In this document: piece after piece, positions 51,475-60,696 of the stretch | Layout: each line of letters begins with the position of its first letter | How positions within the stretch are numbered: the first letter of the stretch is position 1 | Assembly (NCBI RefSeq): GCF_003367245.1 | Contig: NZ_QRGR01000024.1 | Span: forward strand, 32,139 to 96,138 | Source: Pontibacter diazotrophicus | GTDB lineage: Bacteria > Bacteroidota > Bacteroidia > Cytophagales > Hymenobacteraceae | DNA: 64,000 bases | Direction: 5' to 3' | Notes under the pieces: model-generated | The model's input: only the letters and a program-made list of their open reading frames with translations | Databases searched by the model: none | Told to the model about the DNA's origin: nothing | Position numbers and translations under genes: made by a program

Positions 51475-52452
51475 TTAATACACCTGAAAACTTGAGTCAG
51501 TCTTGGTGTCCAATAAAAACTGGACCGCTCTTGCCTCTGAGTAATACAGGTCTTTCCTGAAGTCTTCGGCGAAGCCTACATGGCCGCCCTGCTCGGGCAT
51601 TTCCAGGTAAAAGTTAGAGTTTTCCTGCGCCTCCTGCACCGGGTAGCATTCTTCAGACAGAAACGGGTCGTTCTTCGCATTCACCAGCAGCGTGGGCAGT
51701 TGTATGTTTGGTATGAACTGCTTGGAGCTAACACGGGCGTAGTAATCTTCTGCATCTTTGAAACCATGCAGCGGAGCCGTATACTTATCATCAAACTCCG
51801 GAAAGGACCAGAGCACATTATAATCTGTTAGGTCTACCTCTTGGGCATACAGCCGCTGTTTCTGCTCCAGCTTAAGCTTCAACGATTTCAGAAAGCGCCG
51901 GGTATAGATCTTCGAAATTCTCTGGGCAGATCCTTTCAAATCCACGGGAGTAGAGAACACGGCGGCGCACTTTACCTGCGGCGGCACCTGCTCAGGAGCT
52001 TCGCCGAGGTATTTCAGGGTGATATTGCCGCCCGCACTGAACCCCACCAGGTATACAATACGGTAACTGTTATGCTCCAGGGCATACTGTAGCACAAAGT
52101 CCAGATCGTCGGATGCGCCCAGGTGGTAGGAGCGGAGGAGCTTGTTAGGCTCACCGCTGCAGCTACGGTAGTTCCAGGCCATGGCATCTATCCCCCGCGC
52201 ATTAAACGCTTTCACCATACCCGTAATGTAAGGCCTGGCGGTGTCTCCTTCCAGCCCATGCGACAGGATAATGAGTGAATCAGAACCCACCCTGCACCAA
52301 TCCACATCAATGAAGTCTTCGTCAGGTGTAACAAGTCGCTCCCGCTGATACTGCACGCCCTCTACCTGTCTGAAAAGGCTGGGGACAATAGTTTGAAGGT
52401 GGCCATTGAAAAGGTAAAAGGGAGCTTTATGTTCGGACGGAATGATAGGCAT
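51475..52452 (-). CDS. YheT-family alpha/beta hydrolase
   Basis: 325 aa. Begins FYLFNGHLQTIVPSLFRQ, the family hallmark (NGHLQT), then ILSHGLEGDTARPYITGM and the nucleophile elbow VGFSAGGNITLKYLGE (Ser in GFSAGG). The acid/base pair is near DPFLSEECYP and GGHVGF. Predicted esterase of unknown natural substrate. It converges on rsmG with 8 bp between stops. Confidence 0.92.
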   Translation of the reverse strand: MPIIPSEHKAPFYLFNGHLQTIVPSLFRQVEGVQYQRERLVTPDEDFIDVDWCRVGSDSLIILSHGLEGDTARPYITGMVKAFNARGIDAMAWNYRSCSGEPNKLLRSYHLGASDDLDFVLQYALEHNSYRIVYLVGFSAGGNITLKYLGEAPEQVPPQVKCAAVFSTPVDLKGSAQRISKIYTRRFLKSLKLKLEQKQRLYAQEVDLTDYNVLWSFPEFDDKYTAPLHGFKDAEDYYARVSSKQFIPNIQLPTLLVNAKNDPFLSEECYPVQEAQENSNFYLEMPEQGGHVGFAEDFRKDLYYSEARAVQFLLDTKTDSSFQVY

Positions 52453-52579
52453 AGTATAGGGTAAATTAGCTGCTACTGCTCTTTACAGCATATAGCGTGC
52501 TATACTTTGTTCGGAGTGCTCCTAAATCAATAACTTTTATTTCTGCGTAAGTAGATGAAGGAATTAACAAATAAATAAA

Positions 52580-53023
52580 ATGAAAGTTACATCAAAATTT
52601 AAAACTATAAGCCTGGCATTTGCGCTTGGTGCATTTACGGTTGCCTGTAATCAGGAAACGACTACCGACGTGAATGAGGAAATAAATGAGGCGCAGATGG
52701 AAGCTCCTGACAGGTCGGCAGAAGTTAACGTATCGACAGAAGCCAACCGGGACATAGAGGAGTTTGAGACCTGGGTTCAGGAACAGTCAGCACGTGCCGA
52801 GACTGCTACAAGAGAGGAATGGGCCGAGATAAGAAGTGAATATCAGCGCCGCAGGGCTGAACTGGAGGCTGAGAGCGCCAACTGGGATGAAGAGGCAAGG
52901 CAGGAGTGGGAGGAACTGAAGGCTGACTGGAATGAAGCTGAAAACAAAATCAGAGAGCGTTTAGGTAATATTGAAGATGTGGACGTGGATGTAGATGTGG
53001 ATGTGGAGCGGCAGAATAATTAA
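52580..53023 (+). CDS. Small helical lipoprotein with acidic Asp-Val tail
   Basis: 147 aa. Lipobox GAFTVA|C23, then a long charged helix (WVQEQSARAETATREEWAEI, YQRRRAELEAESANWDEEAR) likely to form a coiled coil, ending in DVDVDVDVDVERQNN. The tail comes from a GATGTG-type hexamer repeat at 52976-53006. Resembles small periplasmic helical stress lipoproteins, but I cannot name a family. The 53024-53282 spacer has no gene. Confidence 0.65.
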   Translation: MKVTSKFKTISLAFALGAFTVACNQETTTDVNEEINEAQMEAPDRSAEVNVSTEANRDIEEFETWVQEQSARAETATREEWAEIRSEYQRRRAELEAESANWDEEARQEWEELKADWNEAENKIRERLGNIEDVDVDVDVDVERQNN

Positions 53024-53282
53024 GAGTCCTGTAACTGATTGATGCAGGCCACGTCACTGAAAATGTTGTTGCCTGTTTTCCTTAAATCATTCTGAAAAGA
53101 GTCTGTTGCGAATGCCCCGCCCTGTGGTATGGCACTTTGCAGGTAGGGAAGGCAATAAGAATTCTGTGCAGTGGCTTAATGTGGGGCAATAAAGCAAGGC
53201 TTTTGAATGAACAGTGCTTCAGACAGTATGTTTTTACTATATTTGTTCTGCTAATGCACAAAGGAATAATTTTATAGTTGGT

Positions 53283-53314
53283 TTTGGAAATTATATGTAA
53301 AGGTTATACCTTTG
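53283..53314 (+). promoter_or_regulatory. Consensus Bacteroidota promoter for rpsT
   Basis: TTTG (53283-53286), 20 bases, TACCTTTG (53307-53314), exact match to TTTG-N20-TAnnTTTG. Leader of about 42 nt to the ATG. Confidence 0.82.
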
Positions 53315-53363
53315 CAAACTCATTCTAAGAACAGAACAAAAGATTTAATTACATAAAAATAAT

Positions 53364-53624
53364 ATGGCTAATCACAAGTCGGCATTAAAGAGAATCAGAG
53401 CGAACAACGCTAAACGTCTTCGTAACAGGTATCAAGCGAAAACTACTCGTACTTTCATTAAGAAATTAGAGAAAACAACTGATCAGGCAGAGGCGCAAGA
53501 GCTTTACAAGACAGTTTCTTCGATGCTTGACCGTCTGGCTAAGAAAAACATCATCCACAAAAACAAAGCTGCCAACAACAAGTCAAGACTGGCTAAGTTG
53601 GTGAACGGCCTGGCTGCAGCTTAA
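53364..53624 (+). CDS. rpsT: 30S ribosomal protein S20
   Basis: 86 aa, basic. ANHKSALKRIRANNAKRLRN at the N-terminus and KKNIIHKNKAANNKSRLAKL at the C-terminus, canonical for bS20. Complete, with its own consensus promoter and terminator. The small AT-rich leader has no obvious autoregulatory structure. Confidence 0.97.
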   Translation: MANHKSALKRIRANNAKRLRNRYQAKTTRTFIKKLEKTTDQAEAQELYKTVSSMLDRLAKKNIIHKNKAANNKSRLAKLVNGLAAA

Positions 53625-53645
53625 TTTTTGCTGGAAAAGCGCTTC

Positions 53646-53676
53646 AAAAGCCTTGCACATGCCGTGTAAGGCTTTT
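53646..53676 (+). terminator. Terminator of rpsT
   Basis: AAAAGCCTTGCAC / GTGTAAGGCTTTT stem with loop ATGCC, followed by T-rich sequence. Confidence 0.82.
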
Positions 53677-53797
53677 TGTGTTTTAATAAATATAATGCTT
53701 TTTGAGGAGGAGTTTTGCCTTATTACAATGTGAAGCGCCAGCACTGGTGGGTGAATATATTATGCTGCAGAATTACTCATAGAACTTGCTGGTCCCT

Positions 53798-53843
53798 AAA
53801 CAGAAAGCCCGCTGTAGAAGCTTCTACAGCGGGCTTTCTGTTT
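53798..53843 (-). terminator. Terminator of the pyk operon, 46-bp perfect palindrome
   Basis: AAACAGAAAGCCCGCTGTAG... is an uninterrupted palindrome centred on AAG|CTT; 17 bp past the pyk stop on the minus strand, T-rich on that side. Confidence 0.85.
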
Positions 53844-53860
53844 TATTTGAGGCTCGCGGA

Positions 53861-55291
53861 TTAAGCTATACTTAGCTTAATCATGTTGGTGCGTTTCTGC
53901 TCGTTTATTGGCATGCTGGCTGTGTTGATGAACACATCACCTTTATCGATGTAACCACCCTCTAACAAGGTGTTCTTAATATCATCAATAGTTGCGTCCG
54001 TTGACTCAAACTTATCATAATGGAAGCCACGTATGCCCCACACCAGGTTCAGTGTATTCAGTAGCTCATGATTTTCAGTGAAGATAAAGATGTTGGCTTT
54101 CGGGCGGTACTTTGCCAGCTGTAATGCTGTGTATCCTGACTTTGTCATACCTATCACTGCTTTGGCATGGGTATCATGGGCAAGGCTGCAGGCGTTTGCC
54201 ACCAGGCTGTCGCTATAGAACGTCTTAGCCTGTGGGTTCAGCGCATAGCTCTTGTTAAATATGTTGGTAGCGTTGGCCTCCACCGTGCGGATGGTAAGGC
54301 TCATGCTGCGGATAGTCTCGATAGGATAAGCACCTACAGCCGTCTCCGCACTTAGCATCACGGTGTCAGCACCGTCAATCACTGCATTTGCTACGTCGTT
54401 TGTCTCGGCGCGAGTCGGCCTTGGATTAGTGATCATGCTCTCCATCATCTGGGTGGCCACAATCACAGGCTTACCTGCTCTGTTGCATTTCTCCACCAGC
54501 ATTTTCTGGATCATCGGCACTTTCTCCATGCCCACTTCAACACCGAGGTCACCACGCGCCACCATAATGGCGTCTGTCGCTTCTATAATCTCATCGATGT
54601 TTTCGATGGCCTCAGGCTTTTCAATTTTAGCGATCACACGGGTCCTTTTTCCCCGCTCTTTGATCATTTGTTTGATTTCGTTGATATCCTCTGCTTTGCG
54701 TACAAAAGAAAGCGCTACCCACTCCACATTATTATCTAAACCAAACTGCAGGTCTTCTATATCTTTTTCAGTCATGGAAGGGGCGGACACCTTTGAGTCA
54801 GGCAGGTTGATTCCTTTACGTGGTTTCACTGTGCCGCCATAAATAACCTCTGCCTCCACTTCCATGTGGTGATCTGTGCTGATAACTTTAACCTCCAGTT
54901 TACCGTCATCCAAAAGAATAGCATCGCCTGGTTTAACGTCTCTGGCCAGGTTCTCATATATAGTGGAGAGCCTGCCTTCTGTTGTGAGAGAGCCGTCACA
55001 AACAAGCTTTATTACCTGGCCTTCCCTTATTTCAATCGCACCGTTTTCTACATCACCCAGTCGAATCTTAGGTCCCTGAAGGTCCTGCACCAGGCAGAGG
55101 TTTCTGTTGTGTTTCTTATTTAAGTCGCGAACATAATCAATTACTTTCTGATGTTCTGAATAGGCACCATGTGAGAAGTTAAGGCGGAAAGCATTTACGC
55201 CTGCATCAGCTAAAGCCAGGAGGCGCTCAGGGGTATTGCTTGCGGGGCCAACGGTAGCCAGGATTTTTGTTTTGTTGAAGGATAAGTCCAT
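53861..55291 (-). CDS. pyk: Pyruvate kinase
   Basis: 476 aa. Last ATP-forming step of glycolysis. KTKILATVGPASNTPERLLA entry, NFSHG, DLQGPKIRLG, KIEKPEAIENIDEI, MVARGDLGVE and TQMMESMITNPRPTRAE are all present; the C-terminal regulatory domain is complete. Cytoplasmic tetramer in the family. It starts 2 bp after the IPExxxVDY gene, so the two form an operon divergent from acpP. Confidence 0.97.
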   Translation of the reverse strand: MDLSFNKTKILATVGPASNTPERLLALADAGVNAFRLNFSHGAYSEHQKVIDYVRDLNKKHNRNLCLVQDLQGPKIRLGDVENGAIEIREGQVIKLVCDGSLTTEGRLSTIYENLARDVKPGDAILLDDGKLEVKVISTDHHMEVEAEVIYGGTVKPRKGINLPDSKVSAPSMTEKDIEDLQFGLDNNVEWVALSFVRKAEDINEIKQMIKERGKRTRVIAKIEKPEAIENIDEIIEATDAIMVARGDLGVEVGMEKVPMIQKMLVEKCNRAGKPVIVATQMMESMITNPRPTRAETNDVANAVIDGADTVMLSAETAVGAYPIETIRSMSLTIRTVEANATNIFNKSYALNPQAKTFYSDSLVANACSLAHDTHAKAVIGMTKSGYTALQLAKYRPKANIFIFTENHELLNTLNLVWGIRGFHYDKFESTDATIDDIKNTLLEGGYIDKGDVFINTASMPINEQKRTNMIKLSIA

Positions 55292-55293
55292 AC

Positions 55294-55722
55294 TTAGAAT
55301 ATCAGGTTATCTTTTAGTTTAAGTGTAAGTGGGTCAAATTGTTTCACGTACTGTACCAGCGGAATACGGAGAAGCCTGTTTATAAGCTCCTGCGGGCACA
55401 GTTGCCGCAGCGGACCGTTTATCTGCAGCACGTAGTCATACTCCTTTATTTCGGGCAGTAAGAACGGGTTTTTTGCCGGGGCAGTACCTACTGCTCTGTT
55501 CTTAAGAAGGCGAACTATACTATAGTCGGTAAGATACTCATAATTAGATATAATTATGTGCTCCTGCTCAACTAAGTCATAACAAAGGTCCTTCTGCTTG
55601 ATGAGGCGGAAGCCCAGTAGCTTGTTCAGAGCCCAGGCTAATTTGTGCTCTTTTACCGTCGACACCAAGCCATACAGATCAAAGTCGTACTCATACGCTA
55701 TGTCCAGCCGGAGTGTCTTCAT
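55294..55722 (-). CDS. IPExxxVDY family protein
   Basis: 142 aa from ATG 55722 (MKTLRLDIAYEYDFDLYGLV). The name motif is seen as LPEIKEYDYVLQINGPL (Leu for Ile). Soluble and small, with a family found in Bacteroidota and often beside pyk and acpP, as here. Function unknown. Upstream in-frame residues are not conserved. A TATTTTTG element lies at 55747-55740 on this strand. Confidence 0.88.
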   Translation of the reverse strand: MKTLRLDIAYEYDFDLYGLVSTVKEHKLAWALNKLLGFRLIKQKDLCYDLVEQEHIIISNYEYLTDYSIVRLLKNRAVGTAPAKNPFLLPEIKEYDYVLQINGPLRQLCPQELINRLLRIPLVQYVKQFDPLTLKLKDNLIF

Positions 55723-55816
55723 GATTTTTAGTTCAACGCCAAAAATAGCAAGGGAACTTGGTATAATGGCAATTGCATGGTAAAACTTTTGCAAAAGAGG
55801 GAATAGAGTAATTTTT

Positions 55817-55848
55817 TTTGACATTGTCTGCCTAATTACATTTCTTTG
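55817..55848 (+). promoter_or_regulatory. Promoter for acpP-fabF-rnc
   Basis: TTTG (55817-55820), 20 bases, TTTCTTTG (55841-55848); the -7 differs from TAnnTTTG only at the A. Leader of about 22 nt. Confidence 0.62.
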
Positions 55849-55876
55849 CACAGTGTTTTAATTAACTATAAAAAAA

Positions 55877-56113
55877 ATGTCAGAAATCGCAGAAAAAGTA
55901 AAGGCTATCATTATCGATAAGCTTGGTGTGGAAGAGTCAGAGGTTACACCGGAGGCTAGCTTCACGAATGACCTTGGCGCTGATTCATTAGATACAGTTG
56001 AGCTTATCATGGAATTCGAAAAAGAATTCAACGTATCTATTCCAGATGATCAGGCTGAAAATATCGCTACTGTAGGTCAGGCTGTAAGCTACCTTGAAGA
56101 GCACGCGAAGTAA
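55877..56113 (+). CDS. acpP: Acyl carrier protein
   Basis: 78 aa, acidic. The phosphopantetheine serine lies in GADSLDTVELIMEFEKEF. Carries growing fatty acyl chains for the FAS II system. First gene of the acpP-fabF-rnc operon; 69 bp to fabF. The same order is widespread in bacteria. Confidence 0.98.
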   Translation: MSEIAEKVKAIIIDKLGVEESEVTPEASFTNDLGADSLDTVELIMEFEKEFNVSIPDDQAENIATVGQAVSYLEEHAK

Positions 56114-56182
56114 TATTCCCCTCTTTTTATTTAGTATCCTATCAGAACAAATTTTCTACTATCTATCCTCTACTAGTAGCTT

Positions 56183-57436
56183 ATGGAGCTTAAGAGAGTT
56201 GTAGTTACTGGGTTAGGCGCACTCACGCCACTTGGCAACACTGTTTCAGAATATTGGAACGGGTTAAAGAATGGCGTGAGTGGTGCTGCCCCTATCACGC
56301 GCTTTGATGCGAGTAAGTTTAAAACACAGTTTGCCTGTGAAGTAAAAGGATACGATCCTGAGAACTACTTTGACCGTAAAGAGGCCCGTAAAATGGACCT
56401 TTTCTCTCAGTTCGCCATGGTTGTGGCCGATGAGGCCGTGAAAGACGCCAGGCTGGTAGAAGATAATATTGATCTTGACCGTATTGGTGTTATCTGGGGT
56501 TCCGGCATTGGTGGCCTGCGTACCTTTCAGGAAGAGTGCGTAAACTTCGCCAACGGCGACGGCACCCCACGCTTCAATCCCTTCTTCATTCCGAAGATGA
56601 TTGCCGATATCAGCGCAGGCCATATCTCCATTAAGCATGGCTTCCGGGGACCTAATTTTGTAACTGTATCTGCTTGTGCATCTGCTACAAACGCTCTGAT
56701 TGATGCTTACAACTACATCCGCCTGGGTATGGCTGATGTCATCGTTTCCGGTGGCTCTGAGGCAGCTGTAACAGAGGCAGGTGTAGGTGGTTTTAATGCT
56801 TTGAAAGCCCTTTCAGAGCGTAACGATTCTCCAGAAACAGCCTCCAGACCTTTTGATGCGGACCGCGACGGTTTTGTGTTGGGAGAGGGAGCAGGAGCTA
56901 TCATTCTGGAAGAGTATGAGCACGCCAAAGCACGCGGCGCAAAAATTTATGCTGAAATCATCAGTGGTGCAATGTCTGCTGACGCATACCATATCACGGC
57001 GCCACACCCGGAAGGCCGTGGTGCATTTACCGTGATGAAAAATGTGCTCGCCCAATCGGGAACTAACCCGGAGGAGGTTGATTATATCAACGTGCACGGA
57101 ACATCCACTCCCCTTGGTGATCTGAGCGAGGTAAAAGCGATTAAGCAGGTATTCGGCGACCACGCCTATAACCTGAACATCAGCTCCACTAAATCCATGA
57201 CAGGGCACTTACTGGGTGCTGCCGGTGCCATCGAAGCTATTGCTTCCATCATGGCCATTCAGCACAATGTGGTGCCTCCAACTATCAACCACTTTACCGA
57301 CGATGAGAACCTTGACAGCCGCCTGAACCTGACGTTTAACAAGGCGCAGGAGCGTGAAGTAAAGGTTGCCCTGAGCAATACATTTGGATTTGGTGGTCAT
57401 AATACCTCCGTTTTATTCCGCCAACTGAAGGATTAG
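56183..57436 (+). CDS. fabF: 3-oxoacyl-ACP synthase II
   Basis: 417 aa, condensing enzyme of FAS II, elongating acyl-ACP with malonyl-ACP. Catalytic Cys in VTVSACASATNALIDAY, His pair in INVHGTSTPLGDLSE and KSMTGHLLGAAGAIEAI. Thiolase fold; complete. One base separates its stop from the GTG of rnc. Confidence 0.97.
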   Translation: MELKRVVVTGLGALTPLGNTVSEYWNGLKNGVSGAAPITRFDASKFKTQFACEVKGYDPENYFDRKEARKMDLFSQFAMVVADEAVKDARLVEDNIDLDRIGVIWGSGIGGLRTFQEECVNFANGDGTPRFNPFFIPKMIADISAGHISIKHGFRGPNFVTVSACASATNALIDAYNYIRLGMADVIVSGGSEAAVTEAGVGGFNALKALSERNDSPETASRPFDADRDGFVLGEGAGAIILEEYEHAKARGAKIYAEIISGAMSADAYHITAPHPEGRGAFTVMKNVLAQSGTNPEEVDYINVHGTSTPLGDLSEVKAIKQVFGDHAYNLNISSTKSMTGHLLGAAGAIEAIASIMAIQHNVVPPTINHFTDDENLDSRLNLTFNKAQEREVKVALSNTFGFGGHNTSVLFRQLKD

Positions 57437-57437
57437 T

Positions 57438-58178
57438 GTGTTTGGGCCTATAAAACCAGTTCGGCGCGTATACCACAGGTTATTTAATAAAGACAGGGTA
57501 TTAGTACGCGCTCTTGCTGGCCTTATTGGCAGTACACCGGATAACATCCGGCTGTACAAGCTTGCCCTCACGCATACCTCTTTTGCACGGCAGACAGCGG
57601 CGGGCAAACACGAGACAAACGAGCGCCTGGAGTTTTTAGGCGATGCCATATTGGGTGCTGTTGTGGCAGAGCATCTTTTCAGAAAATTTCCCTACGAAGA
57701 TGAGGGCTTCCTGACCGAAATCCGTTCACGCATCGTGAACCGGGAGTCGCTGAACCTCATTGCTGTCAGAATTGGTTTAAACCTGCTGGTGAAGGTAGAT
57801 ACCGCCAGCCACGGTACCCGCCACAAATCCGTGAACGGCAATGCACTGGAGGCGCTGGTGGGCGCCATTTACTTGGATAAAGGCTACGATAACACCCGCC
57901 GGTTTATCCTCTCTAAGCTGATAAAGCCGCATGTAGATCTGCATAGCCTGACTACAACTACCGCTAATTTCAAAAGCAAACTAATTGAGTGGGCGCAGAG
58001 CCAGAACATGGATATCCGTTTCGAGATTGTGAAGCGGAAGCAACAGGGCAACACCACCGAATTCACTTCTGAGGTAACCATCGACGGTAAACCTATTGCC
58101 GTAGGCGTAGGCCTTTCCAAGAAAAAAGCCGATCAGGCCGCCGCCGAGAAAAGCCTGGCTGCGCTGAAAATCTCCTAA
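57438..58178 (+). CDS. rnc: Ribonuclease III
   Basis: 246 aa. Starts GTG at 57438. The catalytic signature is NERLEFLGDAILGAVVAEHL, with the second metal region NALEALVGAIYLDKGYD. The C-terminal double-stranded-RNA-binding domain is at about 170-246 (FKSKLIEWAQSQNMDIRFEI ... KKKADQAAAEKSLAAL). Processes rRNA precursors. Third gene of the acpP operon. Confidence 0.96.
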   Translation: MFGPIKPVRRVYHRLFNKDRVLVRALAGLIGSTPDNIRLYKLALTHTSFARQTAAGKHETNERLEFLGDAILGAVVAEHLFRKFPYEDEGFLTEIRSRIVNRESLNLIAVRIGLNLLVKVDTASHGTRHKSVNGNALEALVGAIYLDKGYDNTRRFILSKLIKPHVDLHSLTTTTANFKSKLIEWAQSQNMDIRFEIVKRKQQGNTTEFTSEVTIDGKPIAVGVGLSKKKADQAAAEKSLAALKIS

Positions 58179-58186
58179 GCTTAATT

Positions 58187-58256
58187 TTGAATGATTGAAT
58201 AGGTGTGCCTAAAAGTATGCCCTTTGATAGGCTGTTCCTATTATCCAATAATTCGA
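58187..58256. repeat. Possible inverted short-period repeat, GAATGATT type
   Basis: TTGAATGATTGAATAGG on the left and CCTATTATCCAATAATTCGAA on the right are roughly inverse. Located between rnc and nadE. Less regular than the other elements. Confidence 0.4.
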
Positions 58257-58313
58257 ATATAAATTGCCTCGCATCACTTAACTTGCCTCCACAATGTTGC
58301 GTTAAACAACCCT

Positions 58314-60200
58314 ATGGAAGAAACAAGATTAATGCTTGCCGCCGCCGCCCTTAACCAAACCCCTATGGATTGGGACGGCAACATGCAAAATATAAAGGAC
58401 GCTGTAGAAGAAGCGAAATCAAACAAGGCCCACCTGCTTTTGCTGCCAGAACTCTGCATTACCGGTTATGGTTGCGAAGACATGTTTCTGAGCCCCTGGC
58501 TGTCGGAGGTAGCATTTGAGAAGCTGTTACAGGTGAAGGAGTGGTGCGATAACATAACTGTAGCTGTTGGTCTGCCGCTTTTCCTCGACAAAAAAGTATA
58601 TAACACTGCCTGCGTCATCAAAAACAAAGAAATCATTGGTGTTACGGCAAAGCAGTTTATGGCTAACGACGGCGTGCACTATGAGCCGCGTTGGTTTACA
58701 CCCTGGCCTGCGGATGTGGTGCAGGAGTTTGAGAAGTTTGGTCAGACCTACCGCATCGGCGACATCATTTATGAGGAGCAGGGCGTAAAGTATGCATTCG
58801 AGATATGCGAGGACGCTTGGCGGCCGAACAGGCCTGCCGAACGGCACATGCCAAAAGGGGTGGAACTCATCCTGAACCCGAGCGCCAGCCACTTTGCCCT
58901 CAGTAAAACAGACGTACGGCACCGGTTGGTAGTAGATGCCTCTAAAAAATACAGATGTGCCTACGTATATGCGAACCTGCTCGGGAATGAGGCCGGCCGC
59001 ATGACGTACGACGGGGAGGTGCTGATTGCCCAAAACGGTAAACTTATCCGCAGAAATGAACTGCTTTGCTTTAAGAATGTGGATATGGAGTGTGCAGAAG
59101 TCTGTTTCTCCAAGAACCCCACCATAGAGGATGTGATAGAGTACCTGCCCCCGATAGATGAGAACAAAGAAGTAATAGATGCCTTGAGCCTCGCCTTGTT
59201 CGATTACATGCGCAAGAGCCGCAGCCGAGGCTTTGTGCTGTCGCTGAGTGGGGGTGCCGATTCGTCTTTATGCGCTGTGGCTGTAGCGGAAATGGTGCGG
59301 AAAGGGATTGAAAGCCTGGGAGTTGTGCTGTTTGCAGCCAAAACCCAGATGTTCCCGATGAAAGATGTCGCCTATTTTGAATCGCTACCCCCCGAACAGG
59401 CTCAAAAGGAACTGGTAGGCAGGCTGCTGACCTGTGCCTACCAGGGCACTGTTAACTCCTCCGATGACACCTACAACTCCGCCAAAGGGCTTGCCGACTC
59501 TATCGGGGCCAAATTCTTTAACTGGACGATAGACAATGAGGTGAGAGGGTACATTTCCAAAATCGAAGATGTGCTGCAGCGCCCGTTAACCTGGGAACAG
59601 GACGACCTGACGCTTCAGAATATACAGGCACGGGTACGTGCCCCTGGCATTTGGATGCTGGCTAACATCAACAACGCCCTGCTCATGGCCACCTCAAACC
59701 GAAGCGAAGGCTCTGTGGGCTATGCCACCATGGATGGTGACACGGCAGGTGGTATTTCACCGATTGCAGGTATAGACAAAGCCTTTATTCGGCAGCTGTT
59801 AATCTGGATGCAGCAGGAGTTAGGCTACGAGGGGCTACAATATGTGAATAAACTGCAGCCAAGTGCCGAGCTGCGCCCGTCAGAGGACGAGCAGACAGAC
59901 GAGAAAGACCTGATGCCGTATGAGGTGCTGAACCAGATTGAGCGCCTTGCTTTTCACGACCGCTTTGCACCGCATGAGGTATATAACATGCTTCTGGAGC
60001 AGCAGGTGGCGGAACCGGAGATGCTGAAGGCCTGGGTGACCAAGTTCTATACACTGTGGTCGCGAAACCAATGGAAACGTGAGCGGTATGCCCCATCTTT
60101 CCACCTCGACGATTACAACATAGACCCTCGCAGCTGGCTTCGTTTCCCTATTTTAAGCGGGGGCTTCCAAACAGAACTTGCCAAAATAAATGAGGCTTAG
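58314..60200 (+). CDS. nadE: Glutamine-dependent NAD+ synthetase
   Basis: 628 aa. N-terminal nitrilase-type glutaminase at 1-280: Glu in LPELCITGYGCEDMF, Lys in TAKQFMANDGV, Cys in FEICEDAWRP. C-terminal synthetase with the PP-loop SLSGGADSSLCAVAV. Produces NAD from deamido-NAD using glutamine. Ends SGGFQTELAKINEA. Start ATG at 58314; a second ATG 18 bp downstream would also give a good N-terminus. Confidence 0.95.
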   Translation: MEETRLMLAAAALNQTPMDWDGNMQNIKDAVEEAKSNKAHLLLLPELCITGYGCEDMFLSPWLSEVAFEKLLQVKEWCDNITVAVGLPLFLDKKVYNTACVIKNKEIIGVTAKQFMANDGVHYEPRWFTPWPADVVQEFEKFGQTYRIGDIIYEEQGVKYAFEICEDAWRPNRPAERHMPKGVELILNPSASHFALSKTDVRHRLVVDASKKYRCAYVYANLLGNEAGRMTYDGEVLIAQNGKLIRRNELLCFKNVDMECAEVCFSKNPTIEDVIEYLPPIDENKEVIDALSLALFDYMRKSRSRGFVLSLSGGADSSLCAVAVAEMVRKGIESLGVVLFAAKTQMFPMKDVAYFESLPPEQAQKELVGRLLTCAYQGTVNSSDDTYNSAKGLADSIGAKFFNWTIDNEVRGYISKIEDVLQRPLTWEQDDLTLQNIQARVRAPGIWMLANINNALLMATSNRSEGSVGYATMDGDTAGGISPIAGIDKAFIRQLLIWMQQELGYEGLQYVNKLQPSAELRPSEDEQTDEKDLMPYEVLNQIERLAFHDRFAPHEVYNMLLEQQVAEPEMLKAWVTKFYTLWSRNQWKRERYAPSFHLDDYNIDPRSWLRFPILSGGFQTELAKINEA

Positions 60201-60262
60201 CAGGCTTGCAGTAAATAATGTAGAGTGGTAGGCGTTACTTGTTATAGTAGCGCCTGCTTTTT

Positions 60263-60592
60263 TTACCAGTCCCCGTATTTGCGCTTCAGGTGTTCGTTGG
60301 TGAGTACGATGCTGCCCATAAAGAATAGCAGCATGAAACCGAGTGGCACCAGCAGGCTTGCAAAAAAAGGCAAAGTATAGTAACAGATAAGGCTGATGAA
60401 CAATGAAACAAAGCCTATTCCGAGGATAAACCGGGCATAAAAACGATTGCCTTCGTGCCAGTTTTCCTCATCCCTCATAGAGTAGTGGGTGCGGAAGCCG
60501 TAAAACCAGTTCACCCGCTTAGGAGGCCATTGCTGTAGTACAAAGCCGATAAGAATTACCAGCAGGGCAGGCATTAAGTGAAGGAAAAGCAT
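60263..60592 (-). CDS. SdpI-family small membrane protein
   Basis: 109 aa, about three TM segments (LMPALLVILIGFVLQQW, YARFILGIGFVSLFISLICY, ASLLVPLGFMLLFFMGSIVL). The signature FYGFRTHYSMRDEENWHEGN matches the GYRTP.SM...W..AN motif of SdpI/DUF1648-associated proteins. SdpI gives immunity to a killing peptide in Bacillus, but most relatives have no known role. Lies convergent to nadE. Confidence 0.85.
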   Translation of the reverse strand: MLFLHLMPALLVILIGFVLQQWPPKRVNWFYGFRTHYSMRDEENWHEGNRFYARFILGIGFVSLFISLICYYTLPFFASLLVPLGFMLLFFMGSIVLTNEHLKRKYGDW

Positions 60593-60668
60593 TCGGGTTT
60601 AATAAAGTTTTATTCTTTTGTTACACGCAGGGCGCAAGTCTTTCGTTTTTTCAGTACCTGATTTATCG

Positions 60669-60676
60669 TAACTTTG
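60669..60676 (+). promoter_or_regulatory. Candidate -7 promoter element for lgt
   Basis: TAACTTTG is an exact TAnnTTTG, 20 bp before the ATG; no TTTG at -33. Confidence 0.48.
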
Positions 60677-60696
60677 GGAAGAACTGAACCACCTTT

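Noticed and set aside
58187..58256. Strong terminator of rnc
   Set aside because: The arms are only loosely inverse and no T run follows; listed as a weak repeat instead.
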